Position numbers and translations under genes: made by a program
Shown: in pieces, positions 24,535 to 32,528 of the stretch
How positions within the stretch are numbered: position 1 is the stretch's first letter
Layout of the letters: every line of letters begins with the position of its first letter
Notes under the pieces: model-generated
The model's input: the letters and a program-made list of their open reading frames with translations, nothing else
What the model was told of the DNA's origin: nothing
Database searches by the model: none
Assembly (NCBI RefSeq): GCF_009848505.1
Contig: NZ_WWDL01000043.1
Span: 1-33,706 of the forward strand
Source: Muricoccus harenae
GTDB taxonomy: Bacteria > Pseudomonadota > Alphaproteobacteria > Acetobacterales > Acetobacteraceae
Direction: 5' to 3'
DNA length: 33,706 nucleotides

Positions 24535-26223
24535 CTAACCCACCATGGCGCCGCGGCCGCCCCGTGCCTCGGGCACGGCCGGGTCGCTCAGGATGAATCC
24601 CTCATAGCCTTTCGCGGCAACCTTCTCACAGATCATGGCGTAATTCGCCATCCCGCCTGCATAGGGCATGAACACGCGCGGCTTGCCCGGCACATTCGCA
24701 CCGAGATACCAGGAGCTGTTGGCCAGTGGCAGCAGCGTCGCGTTCGCCGCGTCGTTCACATGCGCGACCCAAGCCTCCGCCGCCGCAGCATCGGCCTCGA
24801 TGCGGGTCAGCCCTTGATCGCGCATATGACGGATACAGCGCGAGATCCAATCGACATGCTGCTCGATGGCAACCGGCATGTTGGTCAAGACCGAGGGGCT
24901 GCCCGGGCCGGTGATGGTGAACAGGTTGGGGAAGCCCGCAACCTGCAGCCCGAGATAGGTCCGCGGCCCCGCGGACCAGGAATCCCGCAGCGCAATTCCG
25001 TCACGGCCGCGAATGTCCACGGCCAGCAGTGGCCCCGTCATGGCGTCGAAGCCGGTGGCGAAGACGATGATGTCGAGCGGGATTTCCGCATCCTTCGTGC
25101 GGATGCCATCCGGCGTGATCTCGACGATAGGCGAGGCCTTGATATCCACTAGCGTCACGTTGTCGCGGTTGAAGGTCTCAAAATACTCGCTGTCGATGGG
25201 CGGGCGCTTAGTGGCGAAGGGATGGTCCTTCGGCGTCAGCATCTCGGCCACGGCCGGATCCTTGACGATGCCGCGGATCTTGGCGCGGATGAAATCCGAG
25301 GCCGTGTCATTCGCCGCCTTGTTCGTCAGCAGGTCCTTGAAGGCCGCGCGGAAGCGCAAGCCGCCGCGCTCCCAGGCCGCTTCGTAGCGAGCCAGGCGCT
25401 CATCCGGCGGCGCCTCCAGTGCCGAGACCGGCGAGATGTCGAAGGGGTGGCCGTTCGGTGAGTTCCGAGCCTGCTCCCGGATCGCGGCATAGTTCGCCTT
25501 GATCTCCCGCTGCTCCTCGGGCGAGACGGGCCCGTTTCGCGCCGGAATGCTGTAATTCGCCGTGCGCTGGAAGACGGTGAGGTGGGCGGCCTTGGCGGCG
25601 ATCACGGGAGTGGCCTGAATACCCGTGGATCCCGTGCCGATCAGCCCGACGCGCTTGCCGGTGAAGTCCACATCCTCCTGCGGCCAGCGGCCGGTGTGGT
25701 ACCACTGTCCCCTGAAGCTCTCCAGGCCCGCGATCTTCGGGATATTGGCGGAGGAAAGGCATCCCACCGCCGTGATGAGGAATTGCGCGGACAGGCGCGT
25801 CCCGCCCTCCGTCACCACATGCCAGAGGTTCGCCGCCTCGTCGAAGGATGCGCTGCGGACACGGGTGTCGAACTGGATGTCCCGGCGCAGGTCGAACTTG
25901 TCGGCGACGAAGTTGAGGTAGCGGCGGATTTCGCCGTGCTCGGGATAGCGCTCGCTCCAACCCCACTCCTGCTGCAATTCGTCCGAAAAGGAGAAGGAGT
26001 AGTAGTAGCTCTCGGAATCGCAGCGGGCGCCAGGATAGCGATTCCAGTACCAGGTCCCACCAACGCCACTGCCCGCTTCCAACACGCGTACCTTCAGTCC
26101 CAGCCGGTCGCGCAGCGAATGCAGCTGGTAGAGCCCGGCGAAGCCGGCCCCGATGACGATGGCGTCCAAGTGCTCGGAACCCGCCGTGCTGGTCCGGTCG
26201 ATGCTCGCCTGCGTGCTGGACAT
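24535..26223 (-). CDS. Type I Baeyer-Villiger monooxygenase (flavin-containing, NADPH-dependent)
   Basis: This 562-residue enzyme inserts oxygen next to a carbonyl group, turning a ketone into an ester or a cyclic ketone into a lactone. It has the FAD-binding AIVIGAGFAGLYQLHSL (21-37), GVGGTWYWNRYPGARCDSES (53-72), the diagnostic BVMO fingerprint FRGQWYHTGRWP (170-181), the NADPH-binding VGLIGTGSTGIQATPVI (192-208) and a late IIVFATGFDAMTG. The closest known functions are cyclohexanone- and phenylacetone-type monooxygenases; the substrate is open. GGGAG precedes ATG 26223. The divergent LysR gene is its likely regulator. Confidence 0.95.
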   Translation of the reverse strand: MSSTQASIDRTSTAGSEHLDAIVIGAGFAGLYQLHSLRDRLGLKVRVLEAGSGVGGTWYWNRYPGARCDSESYYYSFSFSDELQQEWGWSERYPEHGEIRRYLNFVADKFDLRRDIQFDTRVRSASFDEAANLWHVVTEGGTRLSAQFLITAVGCLSSANIPKIAGLESFRGQWYHTGRWPQEDVDFTGKRVGLIGTGSTGIQATPVIAAKAAHLTVFQRTANYSIPARNGPVSPEEQREIKANYAAIREQARNSPNGHPFDISPVSALEAPPDERLARYEAAWERGGLRFRAAFKDLLTNKAANDTASDFIRAKIRGIVKDPAVAEMLTPKDHPFATKRPPIDSEYFETFNRDNVTLVDIKASPIVEITPDGIRTKDAEIPLDIIVFATGFDAMTGPLLAVDIRGRDGIALRDSWSAGPRTYLGLQVAGFPNLFTITGPGSPSVLTNMPVAIEQHVDWISRCIRHMRDQGLTRIEADAAAAEAWVAHVNDAANATLLPLANSSWYLGANVPGKPRVFMPYAGGMANYAMICEKVAAKGYEGFILSDPAVPEARGGRGAMVG

Positions 26224-26282
26224 GAGGCACCACTCCCGTTCTGTTCTTGCCGTGACCCCGCAGAGGCCGCGCTTTGCCGGGG

Positions 26283-26311
26283 ACGCTACGGGCTTGCTTC
26301 CGGTCGGGCAA
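26283..26311 (-). promoter_or_regulatory. Candidate promoter for the BVMO-esterase operon
   Basis: On the minus strand TTGCCC (plus 26306-26311) and TAGCGT (26283-26288) are separated by 17 bases, about 60 bases before the BVMO start. The match to sigma-70 boxes is fair, not strong, as expected for an activator-dependent promoter. A dyad that may bind the LysR regulator lies just upstream. Confidence 0.4.
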
Positions 26312-26332
26312 TTTCCAAAGCTGACAAGCTGG

Positions 26333-26349
26333 TGTGAACTTCCGTCACA
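26333..26349. promoter_or_regulatory. Inverted repeat, candidate LysR operator
   Basis: TGTGA, seven bases, TCACA form a perfect 5-base dyad. It lies 11 bases before the LysR start codon and about 20 bases upstream of the -35 box of the divergent BVMO promoter, so one bound regulator could repress its own gene and activate the operon, the classic LysR arrangement. The arms also resemble a Crp half-site, but the spacer is seven, not six. Confidence 0.45.
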
Positions 26350-26360
26350 ATGGGGGGCGC

Positions 26361-27257
26361 ATGGACCGCCTGGGGGAAATGCTGGTCTTTGTCCGGGCGG
26401 TCGAGGATGGCGGCTTCTCCGCGGCCGGGCGCTCCCTCTCCCTGTCGCCCTCGGCCGTCAGCAAGCTCATCGCGCGGCTGGAAAACCGGCTGGGGGTTTC
26501 CCTGTTCAACCGCTCCCTGCGCAGCCTGGCCCTCACCCCTGAGGGCGAGGCCTTCTACCCAGCGGCGCTGCAGGCGATTGCAGCAGTGGAGGAGGCCGAG
26601 GCCCTGGCCTTCGCCGGCGTCCAGCTGCGCGACGTGCTGCGCATCCGCTCCATCCCGACCTTCGCCATTCACCGGATCGCGCCGCTGGTCCCCGCCTTCC
26701 GTCAGCAGCACCCGGCGCTGCGGCTGGAATTCGTGCTCGGTAACGAACCGGGGAACCTCCTCGAGGGCGGGGTGGACGTCGCCATCTCCATCGGAGATCT
26801 GCCGGACTCCTCTCTGGTGGCAAGGCCCGTCGCGGACATGCGCTGGATCATCTGCGCTGCGCCTTCCTACCTGAAGCGGCATGGCGCGCCCGGCAGCCCG
26901 GCCGAACTTGCGGAGCACGAGTGCCTGAACTTCAACAAACGGATGCCATGGAGCACCTGGACCTTCCGCGACACGGATCGCTCCGTCAGCCGCATCCGGG
27001 CAAGCGGCAGCGTAACCGCCAACCAGGGGGAGATGCTCATGGCCCTCGCCCGTGCCGGAGCAGGGATCGCCCGGCTGGCCGATTTCCAGGTGGGGCAGGA
27101 CCTAACCTCCGGGCGGCTGGTCCAGATCTTCCCGGAGCATGAGAACCGCATGGAGGACACGGTCTATGCCGTGTACCAGAGCCGCCGTCATCTTAGCCAA
27201 AGGGTGCGTATTTTCCTGGAGTTCCTCGAAGCGTCCTTCGCGCGCGCCAAGAACTAG
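26361..27257 (+). CDS. LysR-family transcriptional regulator
   Basis: This 298-residue LysR protein has a winged helix at the start (MLVFVRAVEDGGFSAAGRSL, SPSAVSKLIARLENRLGVSL, FNRSLRSLALTPEGEAFY, about residues 7-65) and a periplasmic-binding-like effector domain (VLRIRSIPTFAIHRIAPLVP, VDVAISIGDLPDSSLVARPV, GVDVA-type and GAGIARLADFQV stretches). It is divergent from the BVMO-esterase operon with 137 bases between starts, so that operon is the likely target. ATG 26361 was preferred to an in-frame ATG at 26334 because similarity begins there. It ends in TAG, ten bases before the convergent dehydrogenase. Confidence 0.93.
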   Translation: MDRLGEMLVFVRAVEDGGFSAAGRSLSLSPSAVSKLIARLENRLGVSLFNRSLRSLALTPEGEAFYPAALQAIAAVEEAEALAFAGVQLRDVLRIRSIPTFAIHRIAPLVPAFRQQHPALRLEFVLGNEPGNLLEGGVDVAISIGDLPDSSLVARPVADMRWIICAAPSYLKRHGAPGSPAELAEHECLNFNKRMPWSTWTFRDTDRSVSRIRASGSVTANQGEMLMALARAGAGIARLADFQVGQDLTSGRLVQIFPEHENRMEDTVYAVYQSRRHLSQRVRIFLEFLEASFARAKN

Positions 27258-27267
27258 TGCGCCATCC

Positions 27268-28287
27268 TCATGCCCGGGGGCGCCGTAGCGCCGTCATGGC
27301 CATCAATCCTGCCACCCCGATGATCGCCGCTGTCGCCACGGGGCGCTTGGTAGCCTTCACATAGAGGCTCCGGCTGCGGCGAAGATGCGGTTCATGCGTG
27401 CCACGCTCCTGGCCACCATAGCCCGCCGCAAACAGGGCGCGGGGGCGGGGACCGTTCGACACCCGGTTCCGCGACTGGTGGGAGGTGTACATGATCCGCT
27501 CCATAATCCTGTCGGTCAGCCGCGGGGCAAAGGCGCCGAGGAGGGCGGCGAACTTCGCCTGGAATCCGACATACATGTCCCGCTTCGGGTGCGCCGCGCA
27601 CCAGAGGATGGCCTCGGCCACCGCCTCCGGCGCGTAGACCATGCCCCGATGGACCGGTTGCATCGGCATGTAGTTGCCAGCGTGCTCGTTATATGGCGTG
27701 TCGATGCGACCGGGATGGACAAGGGAGACGGAGATGGGAAGGCTGTTGTGCTCCAACTCCATCCTAAGCGTGTCCGTGAAGCCGTGGACTGCAAACTTGG
27801 CAGAGGCATAGGTTCCCTGCACCGCGGTCGCCCGATCGCCGAAGAAGCTGCCCACATTCACGATGGCGCCCGGGCCGCGGCGCTCCCGATAATGGCGGAC
27901 GGCGGCGAGGGAGCCGTGGACGACGCCCCAATAGACCGTCTCGAACATGCGGCGCCAATCGGCCATGGGCACGTCCCAGACCTGCCCGAAGATGGAGATG
28001 CCGGCATTGTTGACCCAGGTGTCAAAACGGCCGAACTCCCGAACCGCCGTCTCGGCAAGGTGGCGGACGTCTTCCTCCCGCCCGACATCACAGACAACAT
28101 AGATGGCCTTACCGCCCTCCTTCCTGATCTCCTCCACCAAGTCCTTGAGCGCAGCCTTGTTGCGCGCAGCAACGACGACGCTGGCACCTTGCCGTGCCCC
28201 CATGCGCGCAGTGACCAGCCCGATGCCGCTGCTCGCCCCGGTGATGACGATCACCTGCTCAGAGAGGTTCTTCAATTTCGGATTCAT
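27268..28287 (-). CDS. Short-chain dehydrogenase/reductase with C-terminal membrane anchor
   Basis: This NAD(P)-dependent oxidoreductase of 339 residues has the cofactor motif VITGASSGIGLVTARMGARQ (14-33), the NNAG motif in TWVNNAGISIFG, the active-site serine in IVNVGSFFGDRA, and YASAKFAVHG with the catalytic Tyr and Lys. It is about 90 residues longer than a classical SDR; the tail is basic (RRSRSLYVKATKRP) and ends in a hydrophobic segment AAIIGVAGLMAMTAL that may anchor it to the membrane. GAGGTGG precedes ATG 28287. Next to a BVMO cluster it could oxidise an alcohol to the ketone the BVMO uses; that is inference. Confidence 0.92.
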   Translation of the reverse strand: MNPKLKNLSEQVIVITGASSGIGLVTARMGARQGASVVVAARNKAALKDLVEEIRKEGGKAIYVVCDVGREEDVRHLAETAVREFGRFDTWVNNAGISIFGQVWDVPMADWRRMFETVYWGVVHGSLAAVRHYRERRGPGAIVNVGSFFGDRATAVQGTYASAKFAVHGFTDTLRMELEHNSLPISVSLVHPGRIDTPYNEHAGNYMPMQPVHRGMVYAPEAVAEAILWCAAHPKRDMYVGFQAKFAALLGAFAPRLTDRIMERIMYTSHQSRNRVSNGPRPRALFAAGYGGQERGTHEPHLRRSRSLYVKATKRPVATAAIIGVAGLMAMTALRRPRA

Positions 28288-28530
28288 GAATCCACCTCAT
28301 CAACGGGTGCTTGCGGCACAGATCTCATGCCGCTGCATCTGAATGCGACTGGCGCATGAGTGATGGCCTTGTCCCGCATGGCCAGGAGAACGCCCTTGCA
28401 AGATCACCACCCACATGAATGATCTGTGCAGAAGCACCGGCCCGATGGAAGCGCCAGTGCAAGGAATACTGTTCCAGGCACCTAACCTTTGTTGCAGCAC
28501 ACAGCGGTGTGACGCTCGCATCAGTCACGA

Positions 28531-28692
28531 CTCATCCGCCAGCGCGCAGGCCGGCTGAGTGCCCAGCCCCTCCTTGAAGCATCTGGGCCTGCCCGGCGTG
28601 CTGCGTGCATCTTCTCCATCTACAACACACGTGATGAAGTGGATCAGCTGGTAGGCGCAGTCGAGAGGTTCCAGCATGAGCATGTCCGTTGA
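28531..28692 (+). pseudogene. C-terminal remnant of a SufS-type cysteine desulfurase
   Basis: The frame reads RQRAGRLSAQPLLEASGPAR, then FSIYNTRDEVDQLVGAVERF and a TGA at 28690-28692. It matches the end of SufS/CsdA proteins, where the usual text is RAGHHCAQPL followed by RASFxIYNTREEVD. The catalytic Cys of HHC is replaced by Ser (RLSA). The rest of the enzyme is missing, and the 240 bases upstream, back to the dehydrogenase start, contain nothing I recognise. The remnant ends 30 bases before the following hydrolase gene. Confidence 0.65.
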
Positions 28693-28722
28693 GTCGCCGC
28701 GCGCCGGCCTGAGGCGCCCGGC

Positions 28723-29382
28723 ATGAGTCGCAGCCGCGCGGTAGCCGCCCCGAGGCTGCAAGGCGTCGAGCGGCGCGAGGAAGCCGGGGGCCAGGAGCGG
28801 CTCCGATTGTTGACAAGCGACGGCATCATGGACGCCCGGCTGCAACACGCCGCAGAAGGCGAGGTGGCGGTCCTCTGGATGTTCGGGGTAGGCGGTGGCC
28901 TGAACGGACCAGCTGGAGGCCTCTACACGCGCATCGGCCGGCAGCTCCGTCCCCATGGCATCCTCTCCCTCGAACTCGCCTACCGGCACCCCGGGCAGCT
29001 GGAGCACTGCGTCCAGGACGCGCTGCTCGGCATCCGCTGGCTGGCCAGCGAAGGCAGGCGACGGGTGATCCTTGTCGGCCATTCCTTCGGCGGTGCCGTG
29101 GTCATCACGGCCGGCGCCATCAGCAACACGGTCATTGCCGTCGCCGCCCTGAGCAGCCAGACGCGGGGAACGGAGGCGGCGGACTTGCTCAGCCCCCGGC
29201 CGCTCCTGCTGATCCACGGCACCGCGGATGAGGTGCTGCCAGACATCTGTTCACGAGACATCCACCAGCGCGCGCGCGAGCCGAAGGAACTGATCCTCTA
29301 TCCAGGTTGTGGGCACGGGCTGGACGAGTGCCGGGATGCCCTGGACCGCGACCTGCTGACCTGGCTCACGAAGATGGCATGA
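28723..29382 (+). CDS. Alpha/beta hydrolase, dienelactone-hydrolase-like
   Basis: This 219-residue hydrolase has a nucleophile elbow in VILVGHSFGGAVVITAGA, the acid residue in LLLIHGTADEVLP and the histidine in LYPGCGHGLDECRD, spaced as in small alpha/beta hydrolases. The N-terminus is basic without a clear signal peptide. GAGG lies about 9 bases before ATG 28723. It stands alone between the SufS remnant and a PAP2 gene. The fold suits an esterase or dienelactone hydrolase; the substrate is unknown. Confidence 0.85.
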   Translation: MSRSRAVAAPRLQGVERREEAGGQERLRLLTSDGIMDARLQHAAEGEVAVLWMFGVGGGLNGPAGGLYTRIGRQLRPHGILSLELAYRHPGQLEHCVQDALLGIRWLASEGRRRVILVGHSFGGAVVITAGAISNTVIAVAALSSQTRGTEAADLLSPRPLLLIHGTADEVLPDICSRDIHQRAREPKELILYPGCGHGLDECRDALDRDLLTWLTKMA

Positions 29383-29384
29383 GG

Positions 29385-29436
29385 GCGCCGGAAGCCGGCG
29401 GCCGGATTTGGCCTGACCCGGCCGGGGCGCTAGCCT
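29385..29436 (+). promoter_or_regulatory. Hairpin overlapping a candidate promoter before the PAP2 gene
   Basis: CGGCCGG (29399-29405) pairs with CCGGCCG (29418-29424), and outside it GCGCC (29385-29389) pairs with GGCGC (29426-29430). The structure begins 3 bases after the hydrolase stop and may act as a terminator, though no T-run follows. The same bases hold TTGGCC (29408-29413) and, 17 bases on, TAGCCT (29431-29436), a plausible sigma-70 promoter for the PAP2 gene 35 bases downstream. Confidence 0.35.
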
Positions 29437-29470
29437 GATCGCAGACCTTGGGAAGCGGAGCCATGAACCC

Positions 29471-30199
29471 ATGCTGAAAAGGGCAGCGTGGCTGCAGAGG
29501 CTTCCGCCGCGCGTGATCGGCATGGAACGATGGACCCTTGTCACCATCGCTCTGACAGCAGCAGCCTTGTTCGCCTTCGTCCAACTGGCCGCGGAGGTCG
29601 TCGAAGGCGAAACCCGCACTTTCGACGAGCACGTACTCCTCTCCCTCCGCAATAGCGCGGACCCAACCGATCCCATCGGGCCACGGTGGCTCGAGGAGAT
29701 CATGCGCGACTTCACGGCCTTCGGTGGCAACGCCGTGCTTGCGATGGTATCCGTCGCCGTCACCGGCTTCCTCCTGCTGACCGGCAAGCGGCAGGCAGCG
29801 GCCATGATCGCCGTCTCCCTCATCACCGGCACACTGCTCAGCCACGCCCTCAAATGGGGCTTCGACCGGCCACGGCCCGACCTCGTCCCGCACGGGGCCG
29901 CCGTCTACACGCAGAGCTTCCCCAGCGGCCATGCGATGCTGTCAGCGATCGTCTATCTCACCCTCGGCGCCCTGCTCGCCCGCGTGCAGACGGATCTCCG
30001 CGCCAAGATCTATCTCCTGATGGTTGCAGTGCTCCTGACGGTCACCATCGGGGCCAGCCGGGTCTATCTCGGGGTCCATTGGCCAACGGACGTGCTGGCC
30101 GGCTGGGCAGTGGGTGCCGCCTGGGCCCTTCTGTGCTGGCTCGTCCTGCTCTGGCTACAGCGCCACAAAGGCCCGGACGACCCCGCCGCCGCCGGATGA
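29471..30199 (+). CDS. PAP2-family membrane phosphatase
   Basis: This integral membrane phosphatase of 242 residues acts on a lipid phosphate such as phosphatidate or undecaprenyl pyrophosphate at the outer face of the inner membrane. All three motifs of the active site are visible: KWGFDRPRP (KxxxxxxRP), SFPSGHAM (PSGH) and SRVYLGVHWPTD (SRxxxxxHxxxD). Hydrophobic segments include LVTIALTAAALFAFVQLA, AMIAVSLITGTLLSHAL, IYLLMVAVLLTVTIGA and WAVGAAWALLCWLVLLWL. GGAG lies 10 bases before ATG 29471. It converges on a diacylglycerol-kinase-like gene, the opposite reaction if its substrate is phosphatidate. Confidence 0.92.
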   Translation: MLKRAAWLQRLPPRVIGMERWTLVTIALTAAALFAFVQLAAEVVEGETRTFDEHVLLSLRNSADPTDPIGPRWLEEIMRDFTAFGGNAVLAMVSVAVTGFLLLTGKRQAAAMIAVSLITGTLLSHALKWGFDRPRPDLVPHGAAVYTQSFPSGHAMLSAIVYLTLGALLARVQTDLRAKIYLLMVAVLLTVTIGASRVYLGVHWPTDVLAGWAVGAAWALLCWLVLLWLQRHKGPDDPAAAG

Positions 30200-30244
30200 A
30201 GCCTAGCCTGCCGGGATCCTTCGCCAGGGCATGGCGCAGGCTCC

Positions 30245-31213
30245 CTATTCCTCCCTGCCAGACTTCTCGCTGCCGGACTCCTCGCTGCCAGCCGCCGGGG
30301 CCAGCACGCTGACGGCCTGTCGAAGAATCCGGAAGTTCGCGGGCGTCCGCGTGGTCAGCTCTCCGTCGGTATTGACCTCCCGTGGGCGGCGCGTCCGGAT
30401 TTCCGCCTCAGCGAAGCTCGCGGTCCGCACCTCCTGCCACATGCCATGCCGGCCGGAACGGAAGGCCGGGTAGACCAGCGCGAGCTTCCACAGGCTCTCG
30501 AACTCAAGGCTGTAGAGGTTAAGGCGACCGTCATCGATCTCCGCATCCTCCGCGATGGCCATGCCGCCGCCATAGTACCGCCCATTGCCGACAGCGATCT
30601 GGAGCGTGTGCACCTTGTGGACCGTGCCGTCGTACTGGATCTGGGCGGAGAAGGGCCGCATCTGCCACAGCGCCTGGCAGGTGGCGACGGCGTAGCCCAG
30701 CCTCCCCCAGCGCCTCTTCACCTCCTGCGTCAGCTTCCGCGTCACGGCGACGCTGAGGCCGATGCTCGCGACATTGAAGAAGGGATGCCCGTTCACCTCC
30801 CCAAGGTCGATCCGGCGCACCTGCCCGCGGAGCACGACGCGGGCGGCTTCCTCCGGGTCCAGCGGAATGCCCAGGGTGCGTGCCAGGTCGTTCGCTGTGC
30901 CCAGCGGCAGGATCCCGAGCGGCAGCCCCGTCTCGATCAGGGCCGGCGCAGCCGCATTCATTGTTCCGTCGCCCCCGCCCAGCACGACCATGTCGACGGA
31001 CGGCGCCATTCGGCGGATGGTGGCGCAGAGGGCGGCTGGATCAAGGCATTCCTCCCGCAACAGGCGTATGCCGCCGCGCTCCATGGCGGTCGCGGCAGCC
31101 TCCGCATCATCCGCGCCCCGCCGACTTTTGCGGTTGGCCACGAACAGGGCACGGGGCGGCTGCTGGGGGACCGGCGTCGGCGCCTCCTGCAGGGAGTCGG
31201 CTTCGGAGCTCAT
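30245..31213 (-). CDS. Diacylglycerol-kinase-domain lipid kinase (YegS/DagK-like)
   Basis: This 322-residue kinase phosphorylates a lipid alcohol such as diacylglycerol with ATP. It has the phosphate-binding motif VVLGGGDGTMNAAAPALIET, the LPLGTANDLARTLGIPLDPE motif, FFNVASIGLSVAVTRKL, and VGNGRYYGGGMAIAEDAEID near the end, all typical of the DAGK catalytic family. Residues before PRALFVANRKSRRGADD are low complexity. ATG 31213 was chosen although its ribosome site is weak, since the frame upstream shows no similarity. The last residues are Glu/Ser-rich repeats (GSEESGSEKSGREE). The gene is convergent with PAP2. Confidence 0.9.
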   Translation of the reverse strand: MSSEADSLQEAPTPVPQQPPRALFVANRKSRRGADDAEAAATAMERGGIRLLREECLDPAALCATIRRMAPSVDMVVLGGGDGTMNAAAPALIETGLPLGILPLGTANDLARTLGIPLDPEEAARVVLRGQVRRIDLGEVNGHPFFNVASIGLSVAVTRKLTQEVKRRWGRLGYAVATCQALWQMRPFSAQIQYDGTVHKVHTLQIAVGNGRYYGGGMAIAEDAEIDDGRLNLYSLEFESLWKLALVYPAFRSGRHGMWQEVRTASFAEAEIRTRRPREVNTDGELTTRTPANFRILRQAVSVLAPAAGSEESGSEKSGREE

Positions 31214-31523
31214 AAGGTGCTTTTCCACTTTTCGGGAGCAGGCGGAGCGATCAGGACCGTCGCGACCGGCCTGGCCGATCCGCGTACCGCCGCCACTCCC
31301 GCCGCCGTCCTCAGAGCGTGGCATGGGCCAACGGCAGGAGGAAGGTGGCCACCATCGCGAAGACGAGGAGACGCGGCTCGCCGGGATGCCGGCTACCGCC
31401 AAACACAACGTCCACCCGCGTCTGTTGATGCGCTGGTCGGCATGATCAGCGCAGCAGCACGGAACCCGGGCAACCAGCCTTGCGTTGCGGGCTGGTGTGC
31501 GGACGCGTGAAGCGGGGTTGAAA
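31214..31523. other. Divergent region between lipid kinase and DUF1206 genes
   Basis: About 310 bases without a supported gene. On the minus strand, one short frame ending near 31319 encodes a hydrophobic segment (RLLVFAMVATFLLPLAHATL) from a possible GTG start, but it has no ribosome site and no family I know. The two flanking genes point away from each other, so promoters for both should be here; I see no convincing boxes. Confidence 0.25.
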
Positions 31524-32357
31524 ATGGTGGCTAACCGGAACCGCCTTGAGTTGCTGGCCCGGCTTGGCTACGCGGCCCGGGGCGTCGTCAGCCTGCTCAT
31601 CGGTCTCCTGTCCCTGCTCGTGGCTCTCGGCCGCGGCGGGGAGGTGACCGGCTCGAAAGGCGCCCTGCAGGCGCTCTTCTCCCAGAGTTGGGGAAGCATC
31701 CTGCTCGGGGTGGTGGCGCTCGGCCTCTTCGGCTTCGCGCTCTGGCGCGCCCTGCAATCGATCCTTGATGCCGACGGGCTCGGCAACACATGGGGCGCCC
31801 TGGCCAAGCGCGCCGGGCAGCTGATATCCGCCGGCGTCTATCTTGGCCTCGGTATCTTCGCCGTCAGCCTCCTCATGGGTTCGGCCTCCGGCGGTGAGGA
31901 AGAACAGGCTGCGCGGGACTGGACGCGATGGCTCCTCTCCCAGCCCTTCGGCCGCTGGCTCGTCGGCGCCGTCGGGCTCGGGGTTCTCGCGGCCGCTTTA
32001 GGAATGGCCCGAAAGGCTTGGTCAGCCTCCTTCAGGAAGCATCTTTCCTGCGGGCAGGCCCAGGCATCATGGGTCGTTCCGCTCGGCCGCGCCGGCTATG
32101 CGGCCCGGGCGGTCGTCTTCCTGATCATCGGCGGATTCCTCCTGGTCGCGGCATGGCAATCCGATCCGGGCGAGGCGCGGGGCCTCGGCGGCGCGTTGCT
32201 CGCCCTGCAGGAGCAACCCTTCGGGCGCATCCTCTTCGGGCTGGTGGCGCTTGGCCTCGCCGCCTTCGGGGCCTTTGAATTCGCGGAAGCGCGATACCGG
32301 CGCATCGCGGCGCCGAGTGAAGCAGAGGTCGTCAGGGCCGCAACGCCACGGATCTGA
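31524..32357 (+). CDS. DUF1206 membrane protein
   Basis: This 277-residue membrane protein consists of three copies of the DUF1206 unit, each with two membrane segments: LARLGYAARGVVSLLIGLLS, AKRAGQLISAGVYLGLGIFA and LGRAGYAARAVVFLIIGGFL start the three units, and each later carries a G-x-x-L-x-G-V/A-A-L-G-L-type helix (ILLGVVALGLFGFALW, WLVGAVGLGVLAAALG, ILFGLVALGLAAFGAF). The function of the family is not known. ATG 31524 begins just before the first unit; the open frame upstream is not similar. No partner gene is evident. Confidence 0.88.
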   Translation: MVANRNRLELLARLGYAARGVVSLLIGLLSLLVALGRGGEVTGSKGALQALFSQSWGSILLGVVALGLFGFALWRALQSILDADGLGNTWGALAKRAGQLISAGVYLGLGIFAVSLLMGSASGGEEEQAARDWTRWLLSQPFGRWLVGAVGLGVLAAALGMARKAWSASFRKHLSCGQAQASWVVPLGRAGYAARAVVFLIIGGFLLVAAWQSDPGEARGLGGALLALQEQPFGRILFGLVALGLAAFGAFEFAEARYRRIAAPSEAEVVRAATPRI

Positions 32358-32528
32358 CGCCGCCATGTCCGGCGGCCCAAGTGCCGCCAGGCCTGTACGG
32401 CGCCGGCGCGACCGTCCAAAAGCAGCAGTCAAACCGGGGGCGGTCCACAGGAGCCCCCCGGGACAAGGCCGCGCCCGGCGCGGTGGCACTCTTTCTGCTT
32501 GCCTTTGGCCCCTCCGGAGACCCGACGC

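Noticed and set aside
26333-26349. Crp/Fnr-type site at TGTGA-TCACA
   Set aside because: The spacer is seven bases, one more than the Crp consensus, and the place between a LysR gene and its likely target favours a LysR operator.
31214-31330. Short hydrophobic peptide on the minus strand
   Set aside because: It has a GTG start only, no ribosome site and no known family; listed only as a note for the gap.
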